60,332 nt of DNA from assembly GCA_002869145.1 (NCBI GenBank), contig PKTM01000027.1:1-60332 (forward strand), in the 5' to 3' direction. Each line of letters opens with the position of its first letter. Position 1 is the first letter of the stretch. The notes beneath the pieces were generated by a model, which saw only the letters and a program-made list of their open reading frames with translations, was not told the origin of the DNA and did not search any database. The translations under genes and the position numbers were made by a program. Of the stretch, positions 27,296 through 36,266 are shown one piece after another. Source of the stretch: Denitrovibrio sp. (GTDB taxonomy: Bacteria > Chrysiogenota > Deferribacteres > Deferribacterales > Geovibrionaceae).

Positions 27296-28453
27296 TTATA
27301 CTCTGTGCCTGCTGCTATTTCCTGCCAGTATCTCCAAAATTACATCATAAACATCTTTAGTCTGCATGTTTTCGTCAATAAGAAGAGGCCAATCCTCACT
27401 TTGTGCCAGCCAGCTTGCATAGCCTGTATTCATAAACGAGAGATGATCAGCAAGCCCCCAAAGGCTAACCGATTTGCACTCTGGTGTGTCAATGCAAAGC
27501 TGATAGATATTTTTATAGAAATCTTCCTGTATCTGCTCTTTGGAAATGTTCTGGCCTGAAAGATTATCATTTATTCTGATATCCAGCTCCGTAAACGCCA
27601 GTTCAATTCCCAAATCAGCATAATCTGCAAAATCTAACCGGATATCATTAATATCTTCTTCATACTGGTCAATAGAGAAGTGCCCCTGAAAGCCTATTCC
27701 GTCTATTCGTATATCTCTGCTAATAAGGTCATTTACAACGCCAACCAGAGTTGTCTTTCTGCTCTTGTTCCAGTTGGATGAGCCTATGCATCCGTAGTCA
27801 TTTATGTACAGTTTTGCGCTGCTGCTGACAGCGCCCGCCCATTGAAAAGCTTTTGCAATATAGTCGCTGCCCAGCTTCTGAAGGAAAAATGTGTTTCTCA
27901 GTTCTGTAGGGCTGTCGTTAGAGACAGCCTCGTTTATGACGTTCCACTCAGTATAAACATCAGGATAGTTTGTGATGTAGTGGTTCATCACTGTAGTTAC
28001 ATAGCCCTGAACCAGACTTTCTACCTCTGCATCAGAGTAAGAACCAGCTGAAAGCCATTCAGGAATGGTGGAGTGCCAAATCAGGTGGGTAACCCTGACT
28101 GCTATATTGTTAGCTCTGGCATAATCGAATGCAGCATCTGGGCGGGAAAAATCTATAGTATTTTCGTCTTTCCATATCTCTTCCATAGAGATGGAATATT
28201 CTAGCGACATCATGTTGAAGTGTCTGGCAAGTTCTGTACGGTATGTTGCAGAATTATCATTATGCTGCATATAACCATCGTTGTATAGTGAACCGACAAA
28301 TATGTTTGATTTAGTCTCTGCTGCGTCTCTGAGTGTATCATATATTATTACTGGTGAAGGTTGATCAGTATTTTGGGATGAAGAACTGCTTCCACCGCCT
28401 CCGCAAGAAGAAAGAAACATTGCTACCACTAGAAGAATAATTCTGAGATACAT
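27296..28453 (-). CDS. GH10 endo-1,4-beta-xylanase-like lipoprotein
   Basis: A lipoprotein signal ending in LSSC is followed by a Gly/Ser linker and a family 10 glycoside hydrolase barrel. The acid/base Glu is in YTEWNVINEAVSND and the nucleophile Glu in LAFTELDIRI. GIGFQGHFS and LWGLADHLSF also match the family. It should cut xylan-like polymers at the cell surface. The start at 28453 has GAGGTG eight bases upstream; longer in-frame starts would bury the signal peptide. No other carbohydrate genes are nearby. Confidence 0.9.
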   Translation of the reverse strand: MYLRIILLVVAMFLSSCGGGGSSSSSQNTDQPSPVIIYDTLRDAAETKSNIFVGSLYNDGYMQHNDNSATYRTELARHFNMMSLEYSISMEEIWKDENTIDFSRPDAAFDYARANNIAVRVTHLIWHSTIPEWLSAGSYSDAEVESLVQGYVTTVMNHYITNYPDVYTEWNVINEAVSNDSPTELRNTFFLQKLGSDYIAKAFQWAGAVSSSAKLYINDYGCIGSSNWNKSRKTTLVGVVNDLISRDIRIDGIGFQGHFSIDQYEEDINDIRLDFADYADLGIELAFTELDIRINDNLSGQNISKEQIQEDFYKNIYQLCIDTPECKSVSLWGLADHLSFMNTGYASWLAQSEDWPLLIDENMQTKDVYDVILEILAGNSSRHRV

Positions 28454-28567
28454 AAAACACCTCAATAAAATAATAATCATTAATTTTGAACCATGAGAGT
28501 GTTTAGTGCAATATTTATTTAGAATAATGGAATTTATAAGGGTAAACTTTTTTAGGAAATAACGAGT

Positions 28568-28597
28568 AAAAAAAAGGGGAACCGAAGTTCCCCTTTT
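28568..28597 (-). terminator. intrinsic terminator after citrate synthase
   Basis: The perfect 11-base stem AAAAGGGGAAC / GTTCCCCTTTT (28572-28582 with 28587-28597) has a four-base loop. Read on the minus strand it is followed by a run of T. It lies between the citrate synthase stop and the GH10 gene on the same strand. Confidence 0.85.
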
Positions 28598-28682
28598 AAG
28601 TTTCATATAAGCCGCCATAAACAAATATTTGCTCAGGCAAAGCGGTACATTAAAAACTCATGTTTGAGTTTTTATCGTATAT

Positions 28683-29993
28683 TTACTTGATACCTGCAAC
28701 TTCTTCAAGCATAGCAGTTGTAACAGATTTAGGACGCTCGATTGCGTAACCGAGAGCTCTGTCCCAAGTGATGTTAGCAAGAACACCAAGCGCTCTACCG
28801 ATACCGAAGAGAACTGTGTAGTATTCGTACTGAGTAACACCATAGTACCACTGGATAACACCAGACTGAGCGTCAACGTTTGGCCATGGGTTTTTAGCTT
28901 TACCATGCTCAAGAAGAACGCCAGGGGCTACTTCAAAGATCATAGCAACAAGCTTGAACAGTGGGTAGTCTTTAAGACCTTCTGTTGCAAGGCAGAACTC
29001 ACGCTGTGAAGTGTAGCGTGGGTCAGTCTTACGAAGAACTGCGTGACCGTAACCAGGTATAACCTGACCGCTGTTAAGTGTGTCCCAAAGAGCTTTTTCA
29101 AGACCTTCTTTTGTTGGAACCTCGCCGCCGAGCTTAACAAGGAAGTTTTGTGTCCAGCGAAGAACTTCTTCGTTTGCAAGACCGTGAAGAGGACCGGCAA
29201 GTCCGTTGATACCAGCGGAAAGTGCATAGTAAGCATCGGAAAGAGCTGAAGCTACAAGGTGTGTAGCGTGAGCTGAAACGTTTCCTGATTCGTGGTCAGA
29301 GTGAAGGATGAAGTACATTCTTGCAACATCCATGTAGTCTTTGCTCTGGCCGAGCATGTGTGCGAAGTTTCCACCAAAGTCAAGTGATGGATCAGCAGGA
29401 ATATGGATATCATTCTTGTATTTCATTCTGTATATGTAAGCACCAATACGGCCGAGTTTAGCCATAAGTGCGTTACAGTCAGCGTACATATCTTCCCAGC
29501 ATGTCATTTTGTTGAATTTACCTTCTGAGTAGTTTTTAGCGAAGATAGATTCACGCTGCATGATGAGGATAGCTGTAGAGAACATTGTCATAGGGTGAGT
29601 GTCTCTAGGCATTGTTCTGAGTACGTCAAAAACATACTGAGGAACTTCAGCGAGCGCTTTCCACTCTTCAACAACTTCGAGTGTCTGAGCTTCTGTAGGA
29701 ACGTCACCTGTAAGAAGGAGATACCAGAACCCCTCTACGTAAGGATATTCTGAACCAGGAACCTTTGGGAGAGCTGCAAATGTCTCAGGTATAGTCATTC
29801 CGCGAAAACGGATACCTTCCATAGGGTCAAGGTAAGATATGTCTGTTACAAGAGATTTAATACCTCTACCACCACCGATTGTCTGAGAAATGGTGTATTC
29901 ACCAACTTTTACGTCACCGTGCTCTTTTAAAAGTTTTGTCGTCCTAGGACGGTGAGCGTCAATTTTTTCCTTAAGTACTTCTTTAAGTCCCAT
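28683..29993 (-). CDS. gltA: citrate synthase, eukaryotic (mitochondrial-like) type
   Basis: At 436 residues this enzyme resembles mitochondrial citrate synthases more than the usual bacterial forms: GGGRGIKSLVTDISYLDPMEGIRFRGMTIPE, YFILHSDHESGNVSAHATHLVASALSD with the catalytic His, LAGPLHGLANEEVL, PGYGHAVLRKTDPRY and the late catalytic Asp in FEVAPG-VL / NVDAQSG. It condenses acetyl-CoA and oxaloacetate in the TCA cycle. Such eukaryotic-like enzymes are known in Geobacteraceae. AGGAGG precedes the ATG, and an intrinsic terminator follows the gene. Confidence 0.92.
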   Translation of the reverse strand: MGLKEVLKEKIDAHRPRTTKLLKEHGDVKVGEYTISQTIGGGRGIKSLVTDISYLDPMEGIRFRGMTIPETFAALPKVPGSEYPYVEGFWYLLLTGDVPTEAQTLEVVEEWKALAEVPQYVFDVLRTMPRDTHPMTMFSTAILIMQRESIFAKNYSEGKFNKMTCWEDMYADCNALMAKLGRIGAYIYRMKYKNDIHIPADPSLDFGGNFAHMLGQSKDYMDVARMYFILHSDHESGNVSAHATHLVASALSDAYYALSAGINGLAGPLHGLANEEVLRWTQNFLVKLGGEVPTKEGLEKALWDTLNSGQVIPGYGHAVLRKTDPRYTSQREFCLATEGLKDYPLFKLVAMIFEVAPGVLLEHGKAKNPWPNVDAQSGVIQWYYGVTQYEYYTVLFGIGRALGVLANITWDRALGYAIERPKSVTTAMLEEVAGIK

Positions 29994-30030
29994 TGAAGTG
30001 CCTCCTCAATTTTTATAGTCGTATATTTTA

Positions 30031-30100
30031 AACACTGTTTATTTTTTATCACCTTTACAGTGTTGTGTCAACTAGGAAATTGTATACTGTGTGCACTATG
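30031..30100. promoter_or_regulatory. candidate regulator-binding region upstream of citrate synthase
   Basis: The 8-base perfect inverted repeat AACACTGT (30031-30038) / ACAGTGTT (30057-30064) is followed by TGTATACTGTGTGCAC at 30081-30096. The ACAGTGT and TATACWGT words recur in front of the tandem GntR genes at 37941-37963. No other structure is obvious in the 285 bases between the citrate synthase and EamA genes. Confidence 0.4.
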
Positions 30101-30278
30101 GTTAAGAAAACAAACAATTATAAAACGTAAATATATTCTTAAATTAAAATTATCTGACAGTAATTTATGCTTGACGAAGCTAGGATGAAAATGAGATAAT
30201 TATTAATAGTAAAACATAAAAAGACGTTATTTCATATAAGTGCGTACTTGATACCGAGTGTTTTATTTTAGGGTGCAA

Positions 30279-31118
30279 ATGACAGGTTTTTTATTAATTA
30301 TTTTTAGTGCACTTTCCCACTCTTTGTGGAATATGCTGCTTAAAAAATCAGAAAACAAATATGCATTTAATTTTTTCATGCATCTAGTTAATATTTCATT
30401 TTTCACGATACTTTATCCTCTTATCTTTCGGGAATATATGTTTTTTGACCTGAAGGTAGTTTTAAGCGCATTTTTAGCAGCTCTTTTTTTCACCGGTTAT
30501 CACCTGGCTGTTTCTACTTCTTACCGGTTTGCGGATGTCTCTTTGGTCTACCCCATTACGACCTCATCACCCTTTTTTATTTTGATATGGGCAGTGCTTT
30601 TTCTTCAGGAAGACCTTACTCGTGTTGGTGTTGCTGGTATTGTAGTAACAGTTTTCGGAACTATCATCCTTAACAAGATAAAAGGCGAGGCTATTAAGCT
30701 GAACAAAGGTGTTTTATATGCTTTTCTTGCAGCTTTTTTGTATTCTTTCGGCGCATTAGTAGATAAGAAGGGTGTGTCTCAAGGGAATTTTATATTATAT
30801 GTATACAGCATGTCGTTTTTTATGACATCGTTTCTTTATATATTTTCCAGACGCAGCGGAGAGCTAAAATATGAAAATGTAAGGAAAGATGCAAAATGGG
30901 TAATCCTTGCAGGGGTGATAGTTTTTGCCTCCTTTACATCCTACAGATATGGACTTACTATGGTAGAACTTTCCTATGCGACAGCGCTAAGACAGGTAAA
31001 TGTGCTTTTCGGAGCTTTTTTCGGGCTTATGCTTTTTAGTGAAAAACTCACTATTAACAAGTTGTTAGGTACTCTGATAGTTATGGCAGGTGTCATTCTG
31101 ATAAGAATTGGCATGTAA
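30279..31118 (+). CDS. EamA-family (DMT) transporter
   Basis: Ten hydrophobic helices in two EamA repeats: the first covers about residues 1-135 and the second begins LNKGVLYAFLAAFLYSFGALVDKKG. The end (YATALRQVNVLFGAFFGLMLFSEKL then LLGTLIVMAGVILIRIG) is typical of drug/metabolite transporters. The substrate is unknown. The start at 30279 has AGGGTG upstream; an in-frame ATG at 30258 is less likely. Confidence 0.88.
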   Translation: MTGFLLIIFSALSHSLWNMLLKKSENKYAFNFFMHLVNISFFTILYPLIFREYMFFDLKVVLSAFLAALFFTGYHLAVSTSYRFADVSLVYPITTSSPFFILIWAVLFLQEDLTRVGVAGIVVTVFGTIILNKIKGEAIKLNKGVLYAFLAAFLYSFGALVDKKGVSQGNFILYVYSMSFFMTSFLYIFSRRSGELKYENVRKDAKWVILAGVIVFASFTSYRYGLTMVELSYATALRQVNVLFGAFFGLMLFSEKLTINKLLGTLIVMAGVILIRIGM

Positions 31119-31268
31119 GTTGTTATAGATTAGTCAGGTAGTGGAATAACCACGCCGACCGAGACGGAGCTCAATGGGTGCCGGCATGGAAGCCGGCTTC
31201 CTTATATGATATTAAGTGTGCTTTTCTGTTAAGGGAATCAAAGTAAGAGATGTTTGAAATTGCCTATT

Positions 31269-32510
31269 TTACCTATTCTCATCATTGACAAATTCAAGAT
31301 ATTTAACACAGTTTTTTCCACTGTTTTTTGCTTCATACATAGCAGTATCGGCCACCTGTAGAAGTCTTTCAGGAGACACAGGGTTCCCCTCCGCAGAGAG
31401 TGTGGTGACTCCTAAGCTTACAGTGACAATCTTGTGCGGCTTTGAAAACTTATGTTCAATTGATTTGTTCTCTATGTTTTTCCTGATTTTTTCTGCCAGA
31501 TGCTCAGCGCCTGAAGGTTTTGTGTTGGGCAGAATTATTATAAACTCTTCACCGCCAAAACGGGCACAGAAATCTGCTGGTCTGTTTAGTGTATTCTTTA
31601 TAGTTTGCGCAACATTTTTAAGGCACTTATCTCCCTTTATGTGTCCATAATTATCATTATACGATTTAAAATTATCTATATCGCACATTATAATTGAGAT
31701 ATTTTCTTTCTCTCTTATGCATCTTTTAAGCTCTTTGTCAAAATATATAGTGAAAGCCTGTCTGTTCGGGATATCAGTCAAAGTGTCATAAAGCGCTTGT
31801 CTTTTCAGCTCTTTGTATGCAGATTCAACCTTGCCACCTGCTAAGAAAATTCCAATCAGACCTATGACACCTATAAGAGTATGCCCTGTCAGAAGAGGTA
31901 TAGGGATATTCATTTGAAATGGGAATGTTACGCTTATCCCCCCTCTGATATCTCCTACCTCATATCCCTGATTTTGGTGACATTTCAGACAAGCCTCAGT
32001 TGTTTCAAGGGGTGCCATATAAAAAAAGTTTCCTTCGTCTTCCCCTTTTGTAATGAACATCCCTTTTTCCGTAACGCCATTTTCAAAATCTTTCAGGATT
32101 TCGGCCTCCAGTTCAGTGGGCTTGTTTGCCGGTCTGATGGGATTTAGGCTTGTCAGATGGAATCTGATACCCTCTTTTTCAAAGGATATCTCTGATATTT
32201 CTCTGGTCATATAAGCTGGGTTCATCATTGTGAGGGCTAGCTCATCGTTTATGATGAGGTCTCTGTTGTGGACTTTCAAATACTCATTTGGTTTTGTTTT
32301 ATCTGTGACAACTACATAGACTGTATGACGTGCGTTCCACTCTCGGGACATAAGCACCATGTTAAAAAAGCTTCTGGCGGTGGAGAGGGCTGTTTGCTGG
32401 CGATCTTGGTTTAGGTTGACATAGTTCCAGAAGAAAGAACCGGTAAGTAAAACGAGCCATATGCCCCCAATAAGAATTGTTATTTGCTTAACCTTCATAT
32501 AGCTTTTCAT
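31269..32510 (-). CDS. diguanylate cyclase with periplasmic c-type heme (Tll0287/DUF3365-like) sensor
   Basis: The N-terminus has a membrane helix, then about 170 periplasmic residues of Tll0287/DUF3365 type containing one c-type heme motif, CLKCH. A second membrane helix follows near residue 210 (LLTGHTLIGVIGLIGIFLAGG) and a GGDEF domain completes the protein. The active site is GGEEF and the I-site RPAD is five residues upstream, so it is predicted to make c-di-GMP with feedback. A redox or gas signal sensed by the heme is likely from the family, but not shown here. Confidence 0.88.
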   Translation of the reverse strand: MKSYMKVKQITILIGGIWLVLLTGSFFWNYVNLNQDRQQTALSTARSFFNMVLMSREWNARHTVYVVVTDKTKPNEYLKVHNRDLIINDELALTMMNPAYMTREISEISFEKEGIRFHLTSLNPIRPANKPTELEAEILKDFENGVTEKGMFITKGEDEGNFFYMAPLETTEACLKCHQNQGYEVGDIRGGISVTFPFQMNIPIPLLTGHTLIGVIGLIGIFLAGGKVESAYKELKRQALYDTLTDIPNRQAFTIYFDKELKRCIREKENISIIMCDIDNFKSYNDNYGHIKGDKCLKNVAQTIKNTLNRPADFCARFGGEEFIIILPNTKPSGAEHLAEKIRKNIENKSIEHKFSKPHKIVTVSLGVTTLSAEGNPVSPERLLQVADTAMYEAKNSGKNCVKYLEFVNDENR

Positions 32511-32568
32511 CTACATAATAATACCATAGATTTTTGATTTTTCCATTCAATGCCTGAAACTTGGGGCT

Positions 32569-33249
32569 TTAAGGTTTAAAAGTTATCTCTGCGCAGACAG
32601 GCAGATGGTCTGAGTATTTTTTTATATCAGCTCTTCGGTCTGCTTTAATGTCTGCAACGACATCTTTTACTCTTATTTGGTCTATGGCAAAAATCGGAAA
32701 ATAAGATGGGTAGGAGCGAACTCTTTTTGCTTTTCCTGCTGTTTCATCCAGTATCTTTGATGCTTTAGAAGGGAACCACTCGTTGCTGTCGCACATAAGC
32801 ACTGTGGGAGTTTTGATTGTTTTGTAAATATCACAAATCATTTTAGCCTGCTCAGCTCTCTCCTTTTTTTTCAGTCCAAGGTGTGTGGCTAGGATAGTTA
32901 TTTCGCCGTGTTCTGTTTCTATGAGTGCCTCTATGACACCTCTTTGTTCTCTGCTGTTTATAGAGATGTCATGCAGTATAGTCTTTTTAGGAAGCGGCTT
33001 TGTGAGCAGAACATTGCCGTAGCTCGCATCCCCTTTGAACATTGTTTTGCCAAAAGTGGCATGCATCCCGCAGCAGTCTTCTATGAAACTGTGAGCTTCG
33101 TTAATGTTGTCTGCGGGGGCTGGAATAATAACTTCCTGCAAAGCAACAGCATAGGCAGGAGTATCTTTTATAAAATGAAGCACTCTGGAATAATCTTTTA
33201 CTCCGTCCGTACCCTCCCAGCTGTGTACGTTATAAGACATAAAAAGCAT
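32569..33249 (-). CDS. endonuclease/exonuclease/phosphatase-family protein
   Basis: The fold is shown by MSYNVHSWEGTDG at the start, VALQEVI (metal-binding Glu), ILATHLGL, VLMCDSNEW and the final SDHLPVCAEI (Asp-His). Members cut DNA, nucleotides or phosphoinositide-like lipids. The start at 33249 follows GAGGAATAAT, which contains the stop of the phospholipase D gene one base away. This tight coupling suggests action on a phospholipid-derived or other phosphodiester substrate related to that enzyme, which is inference. Confidence 0.85.
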   Translation of the reverse strand: MLFMSYNVHSWEGTDGVKDYSRVLHFIKDTPAYAVALQEVIIPAPADNINEAHSFIEDCCGMHATFGKTMFKGDASYGNVLLTKPLPKKTILHDISINSREQRGVIEALIETEHGEITILATHLGLKKKERAEQAKMICDIYKTIKTPTVLMCDSNEWFPSKASKILDETAGKAKRVRSYPSYFPIFAIDQIRVKDVVADIKADRRADIKKYSDHLPVCAEITFKP

Positions 33250-33250
33250 A

Positions 33251-35356
33251 TTATTCCTCTGCTGCTCCTTTTTGACTAAGTCTTTTAGTGATGTAATAGC
33301 CTGTAACAAAAAAGAATATCACAACTGCGGCAAGTATTAGCATGTTCTCTACTGTAGGATCGAATAGTGATTTTATCAGCCTGTCTGTAACAGCTGTTAC
33401 TGCTATTATCCCCGGTGTCATCCCTATCAGTGATCCGATGAAAAACTTTTTCATACCTATTTGAAGTGCGCCTGCCACAGCGTTCACAATAGTAAAAGGC
33501 GCAACAGGGACAAGCCTTAAAAGAGCTATCGTGATGTATCCTTGTCCTGATATTACTTTTTTTATCTTTGCAGATCGTTTTCCCAGAAGCCTGTCCATTG
33601 ATTTTCTGCCTGCTGCCTGACCCACATGATATATTAAAGTCGCACTCAACAGGCTTGATGTCATAGATATAAAGAACGCCTCTACAGGTGAATAAAATGC
33701 CGCAGTCGCAGACACAAGGGCTGTTAAAGGGAAAAGGATTGACCCAAGCAGTGTGAATCCGCAAATGACAATTAAAACTGATGCTGGATGCGCCTGAACA
33801 CTTTGTATAATTGCGAGTATAGACTGTCGGTCAGCTATCTCGGAAAGGGGGGTATACTTCCAAGCTAATCCTAGGGCAATAACCGCAGTAAGAAGCATAA
33901 AGGCTCTGAAATATTTAATAACATTAAAAAAATGTCCATCACTATCCTTCGGCTCTGCCAGCTGGTCAAATTCTCTGTCTATCAGTGCTGGTTTTTCAGG
34001 GTCAATGTATGAGCTGTATGGTACGATTTTTTCGGCGATATTTCTAATATTGTTAGGGATAAGCTCCAGTCTCTTCCCTTCAGTGCTGTGTTTTTCAACA
34101 GTTTCAAAAAGGGAACCTGTCTCTGCCATTGTTTTTGAAACGGTATCGATATCAGTTCCAAGGTGTTCTGCAAGCAGGTCATACAAATAGTGTTCAATGC
34201 TTTTTTCAATTTTTTCATCACCACTTGCCTGCAGCAATATGTTTGCCTCTGTGTCGAAGCCCATGCTTCTGTTACTCAGATTTGCTGAGCCCATAAACAG
34301 ATGAGTGTTGTCTGCTATAATCTGCTTGGCGTGAATATTTATAAACCCGACACCTTCTGCACCAGTGTGTGGTCTGCAAAATCTTAGCTTGTTGTATTTA
34401 TCAGCTTGTATAAGTTCTTGTATATAATACGAACGAATATTTACCATAGTGGATTCTTCCAGCCATCCAGGACTGTTCAAAGGGAGAATCATAAGAATTT
34501 CGGGGCAATCCTTATCATTTATCCGCTCTTTAACACTTTGATATATCGCTTTGGATGTAAAATACTGGTTTTCTATATAAATATATTTTTCAGCATTAGC
34601 TATTATCTTTAAATATGCGTTTTCAATTTCCCGCGCTTCATTCATTAGCTTATAAGATGGCTGCGTGCGAAAAATACCGATTTCTGCGTCTTTTACAAGA
34701 TGCTTTATGTTCTTTGGCCATGGATCTGAGTTTGTTTGAGGCTTTGGAAGTTCTTCTCCTGTAGCGTGACGCCACCTGTTTCTGAACAGTTCTGAAAAAC
34801 AGAGAGCCGCTTCAGAATCCACTGCAAACATAACGTCATGATAAGGAGTGTAGTTGGAATTCATAGGGTCAATTCTTTCTGGGTGGTGTTCCAGATGTTC
34901 TCTGGTGTCCCATCTGCTGTTTGAAAGATCCATCCCGCCGCAAAAAGCAATGCTGTCATCTGCTATTAGAATTTTCTGATGATGGGAAGCTCCGAGCGGA
35001 TGTTCGCTGTCCAGGAAAAATCTGATATTTTTAGGAGTTGTCACATTCCATTTAAGCCCCATCAGTTTTTCCCTTTCCAGAGCATAGAGAATTGCAAAAT
35101 CCCATGAGAGTATATATATGCGGAGGTTAGGGTTATTTTTACAGCTTCTGATGAGCAGTTCTGACAGTGTGACATCTTCTTTGCCTCTTTTCAGTCGTAT
35201 CCTGCTGTCGATGTCCCATGCAGCCAGAAAAACGGTCTCCTTGGCGTTCTTTATAGTGTCTGCCACTGCAGAATAATAGTTTTCACCATCAATAACTGGA
35301 GCGAGTCTTTTTGTTTTGGCTGTTTTCCAAGCGAGTGAATAAATGTTATCATTCAT
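33251..35356 (-). CDS. phospholipase D-family enzyme fused to a VTT/DedA membrane domain
   Basis: Residues 1-480 form a phospholipase D-like enzyme with two HKD motifs: HHQKILIADD in the first half and HAKQIIADN (followed by GSANLSNRS) in the second. From about residue 490 there are membrane helices and a VTT (SNARE-associated/DedA-type) domain, including GSILFPLTALVSATAAFYSP and RLVPVAPFTIVNAVAGA. The fusion suggests phospholipid headgroup exchange or hydrolysis coupled to a lipid scramblase-like module. It is followed by the EEP-family gene with one base between them. Confidence 0.9.
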   Translation of the reverse strand: MNDNIYSLAWKTAKTKRLAPVIDGENYYSAVADTIKNAKETVFLAAWDIDSRIRLKRGKEDVTLSELLIRSCKNNPNLRIYILSWDFAILYALEREKLMGLKWNVTTPKNIRFFLDSEHPLGASHHQKILIADDSIAFCGGMDLSNSRWDTREHLEHHPERIDPMNSNYTPYHDVMFAVDSEAALCFSELFRNRWRHATGEELPKPQTNSDPWPKNIKHLVKDAEIGIFRTQPSYKLMNEAREIENAYLKIIANAEKYIYIENQYFTSKAIYQSVKERINDKDCPEILMILPLNSPGWLEESTMVNIRSYYIQELIQADKYNKLRFCRPHTGAEGVGFINIHAKQIIADNTHLFMGSANLSNRSMGFDTEANILLQASGDEKIEKSIEHYLYDLLAEHLGTDIDTVSKTMAETGSLFETVEKHSTEGKRLELIPNNIRNIAEKIVPYSSYIDPEKPALIDREFDQLAEPKDSDGHFFNVIKYFRAFMLLTAVIALGLAWKYTPLSEIADRQSILAIIQSVQAHPASVLIVICGFTLLGSILFPLTALVSATAAFYSPVEAFFISMTSSLLSATLIYHVGQAAGRKSMDRLLGKRSAKIKKVISGQGYITIALLRLVPVAPFTIVNAVAGALQIGMKKFFIGSLIGMTPGIIAVTAVTDRLIKSLFDPTVENMLILAAVVIFFFVTGYYITKRLSQKGAAEE

Positions 35357-35526
35357 TTAAATATTATAAGAGATTATCTGATTATTATCAAGAGATGCCG
35401 AAGATGTTAGCAGGCAAATGAAGTGGCTAATAGTTTCAGACAGTAATGAAAAAAATTTAAAAATGGGCGTAAAAGATTTTTCCATATATAGCTATATGGA
35501 TGAATGAGAAGCAGTTCAGTTAAATA

Positions 35527-35739
35527 TCAAAGGCTTGAAAGAAGCACTTTTTCACCTTGTATCCCTTCTACTTTAAAAGGGGGTTCTTCAGAAGTGACTA
35601 TTATCACATATTTGCCGTTTTCGTTTTTAATATTCTCAATACGGCCTTTGATGTGAAAGTATTTTTTTCTTTTACCTTCTGCATCTTTGTCTCTTTCAGT
35701 TCTAAATGGTCCAACTGGGGGTATCATATTTATTTCCAT
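35527..35739 (-). CDS. small protein of unknown function (70 aa)
   Basis: A strong AGGAGG ribosome site lies just before the ATG. The product is charged (FRTERDKDAEGKRKKYFH) and ends with hydrophobic beta-strand-like segments (KYVIIVTSEEPPFKVEG). There is no signal peptide or membrane helix and I recognise no family. The short gene is credible because of the ribosome site and coding-like codon use. Confidence 0.5.
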   Translation of the reverse strand: MEINMIPPVGPFRTERDKDAEGKRKKYFHIKGRIENIKNENGKYVIIVTSEEPPFKVEGIQGEKVLLSSL

Positions 35740-35833
35740 GACATCCTCCTATACCTTATAGTATAGTTAAAATCGTAAAAAATGCATGTAACTTGAGGAA
35801 TAAGGGGTGTGAAAAATTACAGAGGTGAATTAT

Positions 35834-36220
35834 TTATTCATTATTAATTTTATCGTTCTCTAATTTTGTGTAAAATTCGTCTAGAAATGTGTGGTCAAGG
35901 AGGCCGCAAGCCTCCCTTTGAAATTTAAACTCATCTATATATTTGTTTTTAAGTTCAGCCAGTTTTTTAACGGTCTTTTCTGTGCGCATAAGTTTGCTTT
36001 CTACTCTTTCAGTAAGTTCGTTCTGCCGTTTTTTTCTTGCCCAGCCGTGCTTTATAACAGGCTTATCTTTAAGTCTTTTTAAGATTTTATTCAAACGTTT
36101 TTTTAAGGCAAGCTTTCTGAGATACATCTCTTCGGCCAATTCCACTCTTTTACCATATTTATAAAGAGTACCAGCCTTCATCTCTTTAAGGTCTTGTTCT
36201 AGATAATTAAGTTCTATCAT
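35834..36220 (-). CDS. basic coiled-coil protein of unknown function
   Basis: The 128-residue product is almost entirely helical, rich in Lys, Arg and Glu (RVELAEEMYLRKLALKKRLN, VESKLMRTEKTVKKLAELKN), with no signal peptide. I recognise no family. It lies 46 bases after the interrupted BioD-like ATPase gene on the same strand and may be co-transcribed with it. Confidence 0.5.
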   Translation of the reverse strand: MIELNYLEQDLKEMKAGTLYKYGKRVELAEEMYLRKLALKKRLNKILKRLKDKPVIKHGWARKKRQNELTERVESKLMRTEKTVKKLAELKNKYIDEFKFQREACGLLDHTFLDEFYTKLENDKINNE

Positions 36221-36266
36221 GCTTTATATTACTATTTTTAGGCATTTGCCACCAGTTTCGTATTGT

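Noticed and set aside
31188-31201. GGAAGCCGGCTTCC palindrome after the EamA gene as a terminator
   Set aside because: It is a perfect palindrome but has no loop and no T-run; it could be a regulatory site, and nothing supports a specific call.
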